Positions 43,070 through 52,610 of a stretch of DNA of 64,000 nucleotides are shown here, one piece after another. The DNA lies in the NCBI GenBank assembly GCA_903861125.1, contig CAIOTF010000042.1, forward strand, positions 302,477 to 366,476, read 5' to 3'. Made by a program: the position numbers and the translations under genes. The DNA is from an uncultured Ignavibacteriota bacterium (GTDB taxonomy: Bacteria > Bacteroidota > Ignavibacteria > UBA10030 > UBA8401). A model generated the notes under the pieces. The model searched no databases. It was not told the DNA's origin and was given only the letters and a program-made list of their open reading frames with translations. The stretch's first letter is position 1. Every line of letters starts with the position of its first letter.

Positions 43070-46000
43070 TTATTGGATTGCAATATGCACATCGACCCCG
43101 CCTTCGTTGGTTGAAGAACCGGGAATACGCGAACCGCCTGCATCCGGTTCGATCTTTGTGTAGCGGTAGAACAACGATGCGGTGACGCGTGAACTCAACA
43201 CATACCGGATACGCGGTTCCATTTGAGTCCGTGAGGAACCTTCGCCGGGCGTTCCTTTCGTATTAAATTGGTTTTGCTTTACATCGAATGTTGTGCGCGA
43301 ATTTTTCCCCAGCGAATAGGTGAAACTGATGTCGATATCATTCTGCAGACTCAAGCCAAACAATGGTATCTCAAATCCGGAGCGCGCAAAACTGCCGGTG
43401 ATGGACATATCGTTCCCGACCGTTTCGACGATGTTCTTTGAGGAAGGAGTAAGATCGTATGAAACATTCGATCCGTAGCGCATGTTGGCACTCATGGTTC
43501 CTTTCAACACCTCTTTGAACGAAACACTAACACCGGCAAGCGGAGAGAATGCGTACGTGATACGCTGCGATTCGGTTACGTTGCCCCCGCCCGCACTCCC
43601 TTTGAACACTTTCGAATAATTTGACTGGTACGCGTGATCCAAACTGACTCTGGTTGCAAAATTCTTGAACAGACTGAACTGTTCCAATCCATCCCAACGG
43701 AACGAATAATTCACTCTCGGGAAAAGATCACCAAAGACCTTCTTCAGTATAGGGAGTGTTTCAAAACCATTTTCGAAAGCCTGGGAAAGTTTTTGGTCCT
43801 GATTCGGCGTGCTCGGTAACGGAACAGACTGCGTATAAAGTTTTCCCACCTGCTCAATTCCATTCTTGAACATCGAGAAAATAAATGTCGGGGGAAGCGA
43901 GAAGAAGGACCTCTCGATGGAACCGCCGGTTGCAACGTTAATGATGGCCACCCTGCCCGTGATCGTATCAGCTTTTAGAGTCTGCGTACGCGAATAGTTC
44001 CATCCGAGATTCCAATTCAGGTCGATCCGGGCGCCGGTCCATAGTTCGCGGCCGGTGCGGAACGTGAGTTTATTGTTTTGCGTAAATCCGTCGCTGAGGT
44101 TCGCACCTCGCGCACGTAATTGTTTGTCGGCATCTGTTGAAAATCCGACAAATGGAAAACTCGGTTTTACGAATACATCTGTAATATTCGCTCCGGGTAC
44201 CGACACCAGGCCCAGTTGATATGCGCGGGTCGGACCAAACATGCGTTCCCCTTTTTGCAGAAACGGCACACGAGTGAAGAAGTTTGCAAATCCGGGACGA
44301 CCCGGCACGCCGCCATTTGATGCGGTATTGTTCTGCGTGAACGAAATATTGATCTTATCATAATCAAAAAATGGCGTTTTGATAAGAACTCTCGCAAAAC
44401 CAATCAGTCCTTCACCTTTGGCCGCCGGCTCGGTTACTTTTGTTGTATCGGTTTGCACAACATCTGTTTTGGGTGTTTCGGCGTTCGGTACCGGTTCGGT
44501 CTTTTCTTCATCTTCACGATCGGCCCTTCCGCGTGACGGCGCAGAAAGCTGACCTGACGGCTCCGGAGAATCGAGCTTTGCGGGGAACCATGTTTCAACA
44601 AACGATTTCAAACTGATATCGGATGCGATCGTGATACTGTTTCCCCATCCTGTGGATATACCGAGATCGCCCTGCTGAAGACTGTTATTCCACCGATAGC
44701 CGACGTTATAGCGTGCTGTCAGAGTAATATATTTATTGATATCAAACATTGAGGGAATTTTCGGATGAGTGTTTACCGAAAAAGTTTGATTATAGGAATT
44801 ATCAAATCCAAAATTGATGAAGCGGTCCTGCATGAATATTTGATTCATGATTTGCTGGAAGTCGCGCTGACGTCCGTACCGGTCCAATTCCAAATGAACC
44901 ATTGAACTGGATATATCAACCGCATAGTCACCGGAAAGATTGATCAGGCCGTTCTCGGTCAATTTCCATGAGAAAGAAAAATTCCGTGACGACGAAAGAC
45001 TCCGGACCGGTTCCGTATTACGGGTTTGACTTCGTAGCCGTTCGTTGGTGCGTGAACGGGCGATACTGAATCCTGAACTGATGTTCGAAATTGGAATATA
45101 GAAAATCTGCAGATCCCTGAACTGCTCCAGCAGGAACAGGTTCTCAAAAAATCCGAACGGCTGTATATAATTATCCGGCATAAACACGTATGAATAGCTG
45201 ATCCGCGCATTCCATTGCCACGATGTGCGTGAAGCGGTTGTGGGATTTCGCTGACTTGAAGAGGTGTAGCTGAATCCGTAATTGATCCGGTTAAAGAGAT
45301 CGCGGAAGAACCAGTTCTCCAACGGAACATTAAACTTAAATCCCGGCACGGCATAGGTATCTGTCGTTGAAAGGGTTTGCGCTTCCGAAAGGATCTTCTG
45401 TTTTTCTGCTTCTCCTTTTTCCGCAGAACCGGTCTTTTTTATTACAAATTCTTTTCGCTGGTCCGCCGCCTTTGATACAACAATGTCGGAACTTGGCAAA
45501 TATTGCGGTGTAGAAACCTGCTCGCTGTGTGAGTAACTGAAGGGAAGCTGCGTACCGGTCCAATCCTGCGGAAGAAACCGCTCGAATGCAAAGGATGAAG
45601 TAAAGTTCCAGTTTTTACTCGTAACGCGGCTGCCGAACCGGCTCTCGAGACTGTGGAAATACGGATCGACCTGACTATAATTGAAACCCATCGATCCGAA
45701 GTCCGCAAATTTCACGGTGGTGCTCATGCTGTATGCCCAGCCGGGCGTGTCATCAACATCCGAAAGACGAAGTTCGTTTACCCAAATTTGTCCGGTCACT
45801 CTCCGTTCGGTGCGGTTGATAAAAGGATTTTCAACTCCAATGGAAATAAATGTAATTCGCGTCAGCGTCGGATTACCAAGCACGGCATACGTAGAACTGT
45901 CGGGTCCGTTCGGCACCCGGATCACAGCACGCATGGAAGAGGTATCTCTTCCCTGTTTGATCGACGTAAGATCTTCGAAACGTATATTTACGTTGTTGCG

Positions 46001-49000
46001 TACATCCCATCCCGGATAGACCGGCGCTTTGTATTCGTAGTAGTTTAAGCTATCCGAACCGAAACGGATGTACATCTTCACCGATGCTGTACTCGCCGTC
46101 GTTCCGAAGTGACTGTCGCCGTGAACGAACATTTTCATTTGCCGGTAGCTGAATACGTCGAGCGGACGGTACGAGAATTTTTTGATCGCTTCCCTGCTGT
46201 CGCCGTCGCCCAAGCTGAAAATGTTCAGTGCAAGAGATTGTTCGTTCCCATACACCTGCTCGTCCGGTTTGGTTCTGTCGCGTTCACGGAAAACACCCGG
46301 AGGCGAAACATAACCCGTTAATGAATTATCTTCGATGTTCACCACCGAGACCTTAAATGCCGGATCATTCTTCTTAGCTTCTTCCCATTGGTTGCCGATC
46401 AGGTTGAATTCAACGAACTGCATATCAAACTCTTCCGAATGACCGGTGAACCAAAGCCGCGCATACTGGATATTGGATTGATCCGGCGTTCCGATCTTAT
46501 ATTTGTATGTATTGATCGGTATCCTGTATTGATACCAGCCGTTCGTTCCGCCGCCGACCTTTAAAGGATTTGCATCGGTCGTATCAAGATTGAGTTCATA
46601 CTCGTAATAATCATTCGTCCTGTCCGAATTGCTGTTCCGGTTCAGATCTTCAGAATCAGGGAAACGTCCGATCTCGCTTGTGCTGTTCCGTTCCGTTTGG
46701 TTGATGTATCGGAAATCGGACTGAGAATAAAGAAAGTCGTCGCCGGCAGGATCATTCACAATATCAGGGAAGAGAGTTTTATTCGCATCGACAAAGTCTT
46801 TATATTTTGCCTGCTCTTCATTATTAAATAATCCGTCTAAACCAGTATCTTCATCTTGCGCAAGAATGTCGTTCTTAAATTGTCCTTTATCTTCCGTATT
46901 CCACTGACCGTCCGGAATAACATCTTCGCTGATGGTTCCAAGATCAATAAAGACTTTTCTGGTGGAATCAATCGTCCCTTTGCCCGGCGTTACCCGTACC
47001 CAGATTTCGATGAAACCGACATTCTCGCTGATAAGATTGATCGCACTGGTCGAGAGAAGTTTCATCACACCCCCCCAGTTCTTCTTAGGTTCCGTTAATA
47101 ATGTCTGTTTCAGATTCATTGAATAGTTGTACGCGCCGCGCGCCGCAGGATTATAATTAAGGTTCAGCACCTGTATCCGATCCTGACCCCGGCCGACTTG
47201 TTTTATGGATTTCCCCTGAGCATCCTTTCCGTAAATTGCATCGATCGGTATACCGCCGATAGGATTGTACCAATAGCTTCGCGCTTTCGATTTGATCTTG
47301 GTTGTGTCAGACGCCCAGAGCAGTTTTAAAAAATAATTATCCACCCCTTCCTGAAATGCCGGCGCGCTCATATCGTGCCACTGACCGTATCCGACACCGA
47401 GCGGAATAATACGCTTCGCACCTTCAAAGTCATCGATATACGCAATGCCGCTCCCCTGATCGTCCGCAATCGTACTTTTTTTGGTATTCGGATCGGGATT
47501 CATGTACGCCGCTTCACCACGAAGTGTGAATTCCGATTTTGCCTTGGTATCGATGAACGGCAGTGCATCAATCGCTTTTGTCAGGAACGGCAGTTCGCCG
47601 GAGGTCTGACCGTCGAATCCATAGATCGAGTTATTGGAAGGCTCTTCGTTCAGCCGCACTTTATCACTTAATACTTGCTGATCGAGATTCATCATTGTAA
47701 AACCGAATTTTGTTTTTTCCGAAACATCAACCTCACCGCGCAAGCCAAGCAGCGTCTTTGATGCAAGCTGGAACAGATCGTTCTGTTCAAACTTTACCTG
47801 CAAATTCGCTCCCGGTACGAGTGCCTCCTGTTTTTTGATAATCACTTGCCCGATGATATAATCGACCGTGTAATCTACATTGGTCAGTAGTGGCGACCCG
47901 TTCAACAATACCTGAACGCTTCCTTCCACAACGTTGAATCCAAGATTGATCGTATTGGAACTTGACGCGGTGATCTGTCCGGAAATGACGAATTTGTCTT
48001 TCAGCGTATTCTGCTGCGCGGCGGCACTTGTAGTATCGTACAGATCGTTATACAGATATTTTTTTATTACGGAATCCTGCAGCGGCGGCTGAATTGCTTT
48101 CAGCGCAGCTTGAAGTCCGTCCGTGAATGGTCTGAGCGTGGGAAAAATAACCTCGCCGCGTTCCTGATCGATCGTAATACCGGGATTGAAATCGAACTTA
48201 CCATCTGAACCGGCACTGCCGCTTTCGCTGTTCACATCAAGACCGAACAGCGTGATGATCTTCGTGGTACCGATAACGTCAACGGGGTCCTGACCGGACT
48301 CTTTATATTTCATGTCGAGCGAGAATCCCTCTTTATCCACTTTGCGGCCGCCGAGCGGATAAATGTTTTTCAACATCAGTGAAAAAGGAATGCTATCCTT
48401 CGGCAAAATATATGTGAGCGGTTTTACAAGTTTCAACACCAGAACAGAATCCATACCGGATTCGCTTTTCGTCATGGTGCCGTATAACAGATCGTCATCA
48501 TTTCCGGGACCGTTCTCTATTCTATACGTAATAGCAATCGCTTGTCCTTCCTGTACGGAGCGATTGAGCGTAATGTAACCCGCATTACGGTTAATCCGGT
48601 AATCTTTTTGCGGTTCAAGTCTGTCCCAATTGCCGGTGACAATACCCGAGTCGGTGTTCGTTGTTCTGTAAGGATTGCGGTATGGTTTATATACCAGTGT
48701 ATCATTCAGCGGAACGGAAGGAAGGTTGAAGTATGCATTTCCTTTTTTCATTGTTTCATTGGCGGCTCCAATGTGATAGAGCCATACTTCATATTCGTTT
48801 TCCTTGATCTGTAGATCGGGGCGTGTCAATGTCAGCGTTTTTATGTACGGCTCGAATACCGGCCGGTATGCCGCATCAACAAAAAAGTGATCTTTTGAAT
48901 ATTCCCATGCACGTTTTTCAAAGTCGATCTTCTGTGCGCCGCCGGTGATGCTCTTTTCCTGAATCTGTCCTTTTTTCTGCGATGCAATCGCCGTCAGTTT

Positions 49001-49987
49001 TAACGGTCCGATCTGGAATGCTGCTTTAATACCGAACAATGCCGAACTGCTCGAAACAAAACTTGAACTGGTCGAAAGAGATACGTTTCCTGCTTCAACA
49101 CTCTGCACAATCTCATCTTCGTAGCCGGTGTATTTAATTTTCAGCTGGTTCTCATACTCAAATGTGCGCTGCGTGTTCCAGTCGGCAAGGATGTTCAGTT
49201 TGTCACCGATTGTTCCGCTGACGTTAATCTGCACTTCCTGGGCAAAATCGGGTTCGTTCCGTACGTTGCCGAACGCGCTGAGCGTCTGCTGGTCTGTCTT
49301 GGTGTTCCGGAATGCTGCGCGGATATCGACAGCGCCGGAGATATTCAAATTGATGCGAGGCGGACCAAAGATCGAAAATACAGGATTGGCGGGAACCGGA
49401 ATATCGATCTTAGTAAATGAGCCGAGCAGTTCTCCGATATCATCCTTCTTTTTTGTCGCTTTCACCGCCTCTTCCTTTTCGATCATTTCGGAGAAGTTTC
49501 TTGTAAAGTCGGACTGCGCCCGCTGTTTAACGTATTCTTCGATCGGCATCTTGATTGGTATCTTGATATCTTTTCCGTTCACTGTCTGCCGGACAATAAC
49601 AAACCTTCCCGTAGAATCGAGCTGAACGCTTTGACTTACGAGTGCCGGTGTCTTTAGATAGAATAGGTTTTGCGGAAGAGGAATTGCCTGCGCCGCTTCA
49701 GAATCCTTGCGGCGATAGGTTAGCTGTTCAAGGTAGGTTGAATCCTTGATCACGTATACCTTAACTTTCGAAGTGTCCTTACCCGCTGCGGTGGTATCAA
49801 CAACAGTCGAATCCTGCATAGCTGCAGAATTGTGGAAACGCAAAGGAACACCGGTGGCATTTGCCGATGACACGATGAACGCAAATACCAACAGAACGGC
49901 AACGGCCGTCAGTCCGATAAGGTACGCTTTACGTACGGATGACAATGTCAAAGTATGAATTTTGAGAAATGTGAAATGAGAAAACAA
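43070..49987 (-). CDS. sprA: SprA/Sov, type IX secretion outer-membrane translocon
   Basis: SprA is the very large barrel through which type IX substrates leave the cell. The protein has about 2,300 residues, in line with known SprA (about 2,400), a signal/anchor region (RKAYLIGLTAVAVLLVFAF then SSANA) and repeated beta-strand-rich segments; the diagnostic wording includes GPPRINLNISGAVDIRAAF, GEVDVSEKTKFGF, GSGIAYIDDFEGAKRIIPLG and VNELRLSDVDDTPGWAYS (each in part). No ATG occurs near the N-terminus; the frame opens with TTG, and internal TTG codons 12 and 14 further on are alternatives. It is followed by porX. Confidence 0.95.
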   Translation of the reverse strand: MFSHFTFLKIHTLTLSSVRKAYLIGLTAVAVLLVFAFIVSSANATGVPLRFHNSAAMQDSTVVDTTAAGKDTSKVKVYVIKDSTYLEQLTYRRKDSEAAQAIPLPQNLFYLKTPALVSQSVQLDSTGRFVIVRQTVNGKDIKIPIKMPIEEYVKQRAQSDFTRNFSEMIEKEEAVKATKKKDDIGELLGSFTKIDIPVPANPVFSIFGPPRINLNISGAVDIRAAFRNTKTDQQTLSAFGNVRNEPDFAQEVQINVSGTIGDKLNILADWNTQRTFEYENQLKIKYTGYEDEIVQSVEAGNVSLSTSSSFVSSSSALFGIKAAFQIGPLKLTAIASQKKGQIQEKSITGGAQKIDFEKRAWEYSKDHFFVDAAYRPVFEPYIKTLTLTRPDLQIKENEYEVWLYHIGAANETMKKGNAYFNLPSVPLNDTLVYKPYRNPYRTTNTDSGIVTGNWDRLEPQKDYRINRNAGYITLNRSVQEGQAIAITYRIENGPGNDDDLLYGTMTKSESGMDSVLVLKLVKPLTYILPKDSIPFSLMLKNIYPLGGRKVDKEGFSLDMKYKESGQDPVDVIGTTKIITLFGLDVNSESGSAGSDGKFDFNPGITIDQERGEVIFPTLRPFTDGLQAALKAIQPPLQDSVIKKYLYNDLYDTTSAAAQQNTLKDKFVISGQITASSSNTINLGFNVVEGSVQVLLNGSPLLTNVDYTVDYIIGQVIIKKQEALVPGANLQVKFEQNDLFQLASKTLLGLRGEVDVSEKTKFGFTMMNLDQQVLSDKVRLNEEPSNNSIYGFDGQTSGELPFLTKAIDALPFIDTKAKSEFTLRGEAAYMNPDPNTKKSTIADDQGSGIAYIDDFEGAKRIIPLGVGYGQWHDMSAPAFQEGVDNYFLKLLWASDTTKIKSKARSYWYNPIGGIPIDAIYGKDAQGKSIKQVGRGQDRIQVLNLNYNPAARGAYNYSMNLKQTLLTEPKKNWGGVMKLLSTSAINLISENVGFIEIWVRVTPGKGTIDSTRKVFIDLGTISEDVIPDGQWNTEDKGQFKNDILAQDEDTGLDGLFNNEEQAKYKDFVDANKTLFPDIVNDPAGDDFLYSQSDFRYINQTERNSTSEIGRFPDSEDLNRNSNSDRTNDYYEYELNLDTTDANPLKVGGGTNGWYQYRIPINTYKYKIGTPDQSNIQYARLWFTGHSEEFDMQFVEFNLIGNQWEEAKKNDPAFKVSVVNIEDNSLTGYVSPPGVFRERDRTKPDEQVYGNEQSLALNIFSLGDGDSREAIKKFSYRPLDVFSYRQMKMFVHGDSHFGTTASTASVKMYIRFGSDSLNYYEYKAPVYPGWDVRNNVNIRFEDLTSIKQGRDTSSMRAVIRVPNGPDSSTYAVLGNPTLTRITFISIGVENPFINRTERRVTGQIWVNELRLSDVDDTPGWAYSMSTTVKFADFGSMGFNYSQVDPYFHSLESRFGSRVTSKNWNFTSSFAFERFLPQDWTGTQLPFSYSHSEQVSTPQYLPSSDIVVSKAADQRKEFVIKKTGSAEKGEAEKQKILSEAQTLSTTDTYAVPGFKFNVPLENWFFRDLFNRINYGFSYTSSSQRNPTTASRTSWQWNARISYSYVFMPDNYIQPFGFFENLFLLEQFRDLQIFYIPISNISSGFSIARSRTNERLRSQTRNTEPVRSLSSSRNFSFSWKLTENGLINLSGDYAVDISSSMVHLELDRYGRQRDFQQIMNQIFMQDRFINFGFDNSYNQTFSVNTHPKIPSMFDINKYITLTARYNVGYRWNNSLQQGDLGISTGWGNSITIASDISLKSFVETWFPAKLDSPEPSGQLSAPSRGRADREDEEKTEPVPNAETPKTDVVQTDTTKVTEPAAKGEGLIGFARVLIKTPFFDYDKINISFTQNNTASNGGVPGRPGFANFFTRVPFLQKGERMFGPTRAYQLGLVSVPGANITDVFVKPSFPFVGFSTDADKQLRARGANLSDGFTQNNKLTFRTGRELWTGARIDLNWNLGWNYSRTQTLKADTITGRVAIINVATGGSIERSFFSLPPTFIFSMFKNGIEQVGKLYTQSVPLPSTPNQDQKLSQAFENGFETLPILKKVFGDLFPRVNYSFRWDGLEQFSLFKNFATRVSLDHAYQSNYSKVFKGSAGGGNVTESQRITYAFSPLAGVSVSFKEVLKGTMSANMRYGSNVSYDLTPSSKNIVETVGNDMSITGSFARSGFEIPLFGLSLQNDIDISFTYSLGKNSRTTFDVKQNQFNTKGTPGEGSSRTQMEPRIRYVLSSRVTASLFYRYTKIEPDAGGSRIPGSSTNEGGVDVHIAIQ

Positions 49988-49995
49988 CCAATGCG

Positions 49996-50024
49996 CCTAT
50001 ACGCTGTTAATAGTTCAGTATCAA
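49996..50024 (-). promoter_or_regulatory. predicted promoter of sprA-porX-tsaEB
   Basis: TTGATA and TATAGG are separated by 17 bases on the minus strand. The predicted transcript start is within a few bases of the first TTG of the sprA frame, which implies a leaderless message or, more likely, a start at a downstream TTG. The -10 box is imperfect. Confidence 0.45.
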
Positions 50025-50119
50025 ATCTGCGATTGATCGTTCTCCTGTCTGCAGTGCTTTAGATGGCTGTTGCTGTTGTGTACAGTAAAAGTAGAAAAAT
50101 CCTTGGTAACATTCAAGTT

Positions 50120-51466
50120 CTACTCATTGTCCGCCCGGTCGAGCAGGTTGTGGTCCATTGATTTTGTTGTTTTAGCGCCTAATGTCTTCAACGTTTCGAT
50201 AGAACGGACAATATTCCCTTTCCCTTCATATAATTTTGACATCGCATCTTTGTAAGTTTCCTTTGATTTGTCAATATGTCTACCGACATCTTTCAAATCC
50301 TCAATAAATCCGACAAATTTATCATACAACGCGCCGCTTCGAACAGCTATGTCAATAGCATTCCTGGTCTGTTTTTCCTGTTTCCACAATGACGAAATTG
50401 TGACCAGCGTCGCAAGGAGCGTTGACGGACTGACGATAACGATCTTTTTATCCCAGGCAACATTGAACAATTCCCGGTCGGCCTGCACTGCTATTCCGAA
50501 TGATGCTTCGATCGGAACGAACATCAGAACCAGTTCCGGCGAATTCAGCCCTTCTGCGGTTTGATAATTCTTGTCGCCAAGAAGTTTCAGATGGCTTCGG
50601 AGAGACGCAATGTGATCTTTTTTGAATTGTTCCCTCTCTTCATCGTTCTCGGCACTCACAAGAGCTTCATAGGCAGTCAGTGATACCTTTGCGTCGATGA
50701 TGATATGTTTATTTTCGGGAAGGAATACAACCACGTCGGGACGGATCGTTTCACCGTTAACATTTTTTGTTGATACCTGTATTTTGTACTCCCGGTCTTT
50801 TTCAAGTCCGGAACGTTCGAGTATTTTTTCGAGAACAAATTCTCCCCAGTTCCCCTGCGTTTTTGTATCCCCTTTTAATGCTCGGGTAAGATTATTTGCT
50901 TCTTCGCTGATGCGTGTATTGAGTTCGGACAAACGCTTTACTTCATCCTTCAGGCTCAAGGTATCGCGTGATTCTTTTTCGTACGTTGTCTCGACCTGTT
51001 TTTTGAATTCTTCGATCCGTTCTTTCAGAGGCGTTAGAATGGAATCAAGCGATGTTTTATTCTGGTCCGTGAACGTCTTCGTTTTTTCTTCCAGAATTGT
51101 ATTCGCAATATTTTTAAATTCTGTTGTCAGCCTGCTGTTGACCTGTTCCATCTCACTCTTCTGATCTTCGATCCTCACCGCAAGATTTTTATTTTCCGTC
51201 TGCGATTCCGAAAGCTGTTTCGTCAATTGAAGCGTAGCGCTACGCTCCCGGTCCAATAATGCTTTGACCTCGTTCAGCGACTGTTCCAAACGGTTCTTTG
51301 CCTCTTGATACTGTGCCGATTCAACCTTCCAGCGGGATATTTCCTGCTGAGCGGCATCGAATTCATCCTTGGTGAACGGCATCGGACGCTGATACTTCGA
51401 TCGTGCTATGAACCAGGCGGCACCGGCACCGATTGCTATTCCGATAATGAGAAAAAGTATTTCCAT
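50120..51466 (-). CDS. rmuC: DNA recombination protein RmuC
   Basis: RmuC-family proteins limit inversion at short inverted repeats, and carry a PD-(D/E)XK-like nuclease domain. The 448-residue protein has an N-terminal membrane helix (MEILFLIIGIAIGAGAAWFI), a coiled coil to about residue 200, and the RmuC domain (ALKGDTKTQGNWGE, LEKILERSGL, RPDVVVFLPENKHIIIDAKVS, FVPIEASFGIAVQ). The ATG chosen starts at the membrane helix one base after the preceding stop; the longer frame overlaps that gene. Confidence 0.95.
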   Translation of the reverse strand: MEILFLIIGIAIGAGAAWFIARSKYQRPMPFTKDEFDAAQQEISRWKVESAQYQEAKNRLEQSLNEVKALLDRERSATLQLTKQLSESQTENKNLAVRIEDQKSEMEQVNSRLTTEFKNIANTILEEKTKTFTDQNKTSLDSILTPLKERIEEFKKQVETTYEKESRDTLSLKDEVKRLSELNTRISEEANNLTRALKGDTKTQGNWGEFVLEKILERSGLEKDREYKIQVSTKNVNGETIRPDVVVFLPENKHIIIDAKVSLTAYEALVSAENDEEREQFKKDHIASLRSHLKLLGDKNYQTAEGLNSPELVLMFVPIEASFGIAVQADRELFNVAWDKKIVIVSPSTLLATLVTISSLWKQEKQTRNAIDIAVRSGALYDKFVGFIEDLKDVGRHIDKSKETYKDAMSKLYEGKGNIVRSIETLKTLGAKTTKSMDHNLLDRADNE

Positions 51467-51467
51467 A

Positions 51468-52610
51468 TTAAAATGATTTCGTGAGGAAAATATAGAACAC
51501 AACGGTGAGGATGGAATACATCAACACCCGTGCATAGAACATACTCCAATTTTTAATGCGATTCCATAGATACGAAACACCGACTGTAGCGGTGATGAGC
51601 ACTAAGGTCATAACAGTCACTTCGGGAATCGTTTTCGTCTTTCCGATGATGAACGCCAGACTTTTGTTGTCCCAGAACATGCCGTAAATAACCAGCAAAT
51701 GTCCTGCATATGCAACAAGGGATTCAGAACCGACAACGCTCACTACCGATCGGCCGGAATTATAGACCTTCTCCCAGTACCATAATGTCGGCAGAAGGAT
51801 CATCACAATACCAAGCCTGATGAAGAAAAATTCAGGACTCGCGCGCCAAAAATTATGTTCCGGAAACACCGAGAACGGAAACATATCCGCGATCAGCGAA
51901 ATAACGATCATCGATATTCCGGCCAGAAAGAACCGCAGAAAGATCTTTTGCTCTTCGACCGTTTCCTTCCACCACACAAGAAGCTGCGAGGTCAATCCTC
52001 CGCACAGAACAAAGGCCATCCAGGGAAACAACGGAAATTGCGAACGGTGCGCGGCGGTAAAATAATTTGCGATCGGTTCCGGCAGCAGGTGATCAATATT
52101 CCTGTCATACATCAGCGGTGAACCGCCGATAATCGCAGCGGCAAGAAGCGCCACTGCAATAAAATATCGTTTTTGTGTTCTTGTGATCAAGACGAGAACC
52201 AGCAGCGTCATCAGCGATACTGCAATAGCATGAAGCACATCCACCTTCCAGAAAACTCCCCACTCCTGCCATGACAGGCTCAGTAATTTGTTGAACGAGA
52301 AAAACGGAAGATGCAGTGCATAACCGACCGCCAGTACCTGGGAGATTCTTCCCAGCTGTTTCCAAAAGAGAGGACTGAGCGTCAGATAATCATTCCATTT
52401 TCGCTGAGCAATCAGCACAAATGAATAGCCTGCAATAAACAGGAACGACGGCGCGACCAAACCGTTGATAAAATTCAGCACTTTGAACCACGATTCTTCT
52501 TTAATCGCGGGGATCAGGAAAGCATTGAACACGTGGACTTCGATCATAACGATCACAGCCCAGCCACGAAGAAGATCAATATACACGAAACGGGATTTTT
52601 GTTTTTCCAT
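51468..52610 (-). CDS. multi-spanning acyltransferase-like protein, HGSNAT/DUF1624 type (paralogue 2)
   Basis: The 380-residue protein has about ten membrane helices and opens with FVYIDLLRGWAVIVMIEVHVFNAF, shown in part, where RGxAVxxMxxxH is the conserved acyltransferase-like histidine motif; FPLFPWMAFVLCGG follows near residue 195. This matches the heparan-alpha-glucosaminide N-acetyltransferase/DUF1624-DUF5009 group that acetylates sugars across membranes. Its ATG overlaps the stop of its paralogue (TAATG). The substrate is unknown; modification of a surface glycan is plausible. Confidence 0.8.
   Translation of the reverse strand: MEKQKSRFVYIDLLRGWAVIVMIEVHVFNAFLIPAIKEESWFKVLNFINGLVAPSFLFIAGYSFVLIAQRKWNDYLTLSPLFWKQLGRISQVLAVGYALHLPFFSFNKLLSLSWQEWGVFWKVDVLHAIAVSLMTLLVLVLITRTQKRYFIAVALLAAAIIGGSPLMYDRNIDHLLPEPIANYFTAAHRSQFPLFPWMAFVLCGGLTSQLLVWWKETVEEQKIFLRFFLAGISMIVISLIADMFPFSVFPEHNFWRASPEFFFIRLGIVMILLPTLWYWEKVYNSGRSVVSVVGSESLVAYAGHLLVIYGMFWDNKSLAFIIGKTKTIPEVTVMTLVLITATVGVSYLWNRIKNWSMFYARVLMYSILTVVFYIFLTKSF

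Noticed and set aside
49128..49625. 165-codon open frame on the plus strand
   Set aside because: Antisense to the sprA N-terminal region, with no RBS or recognisable family.
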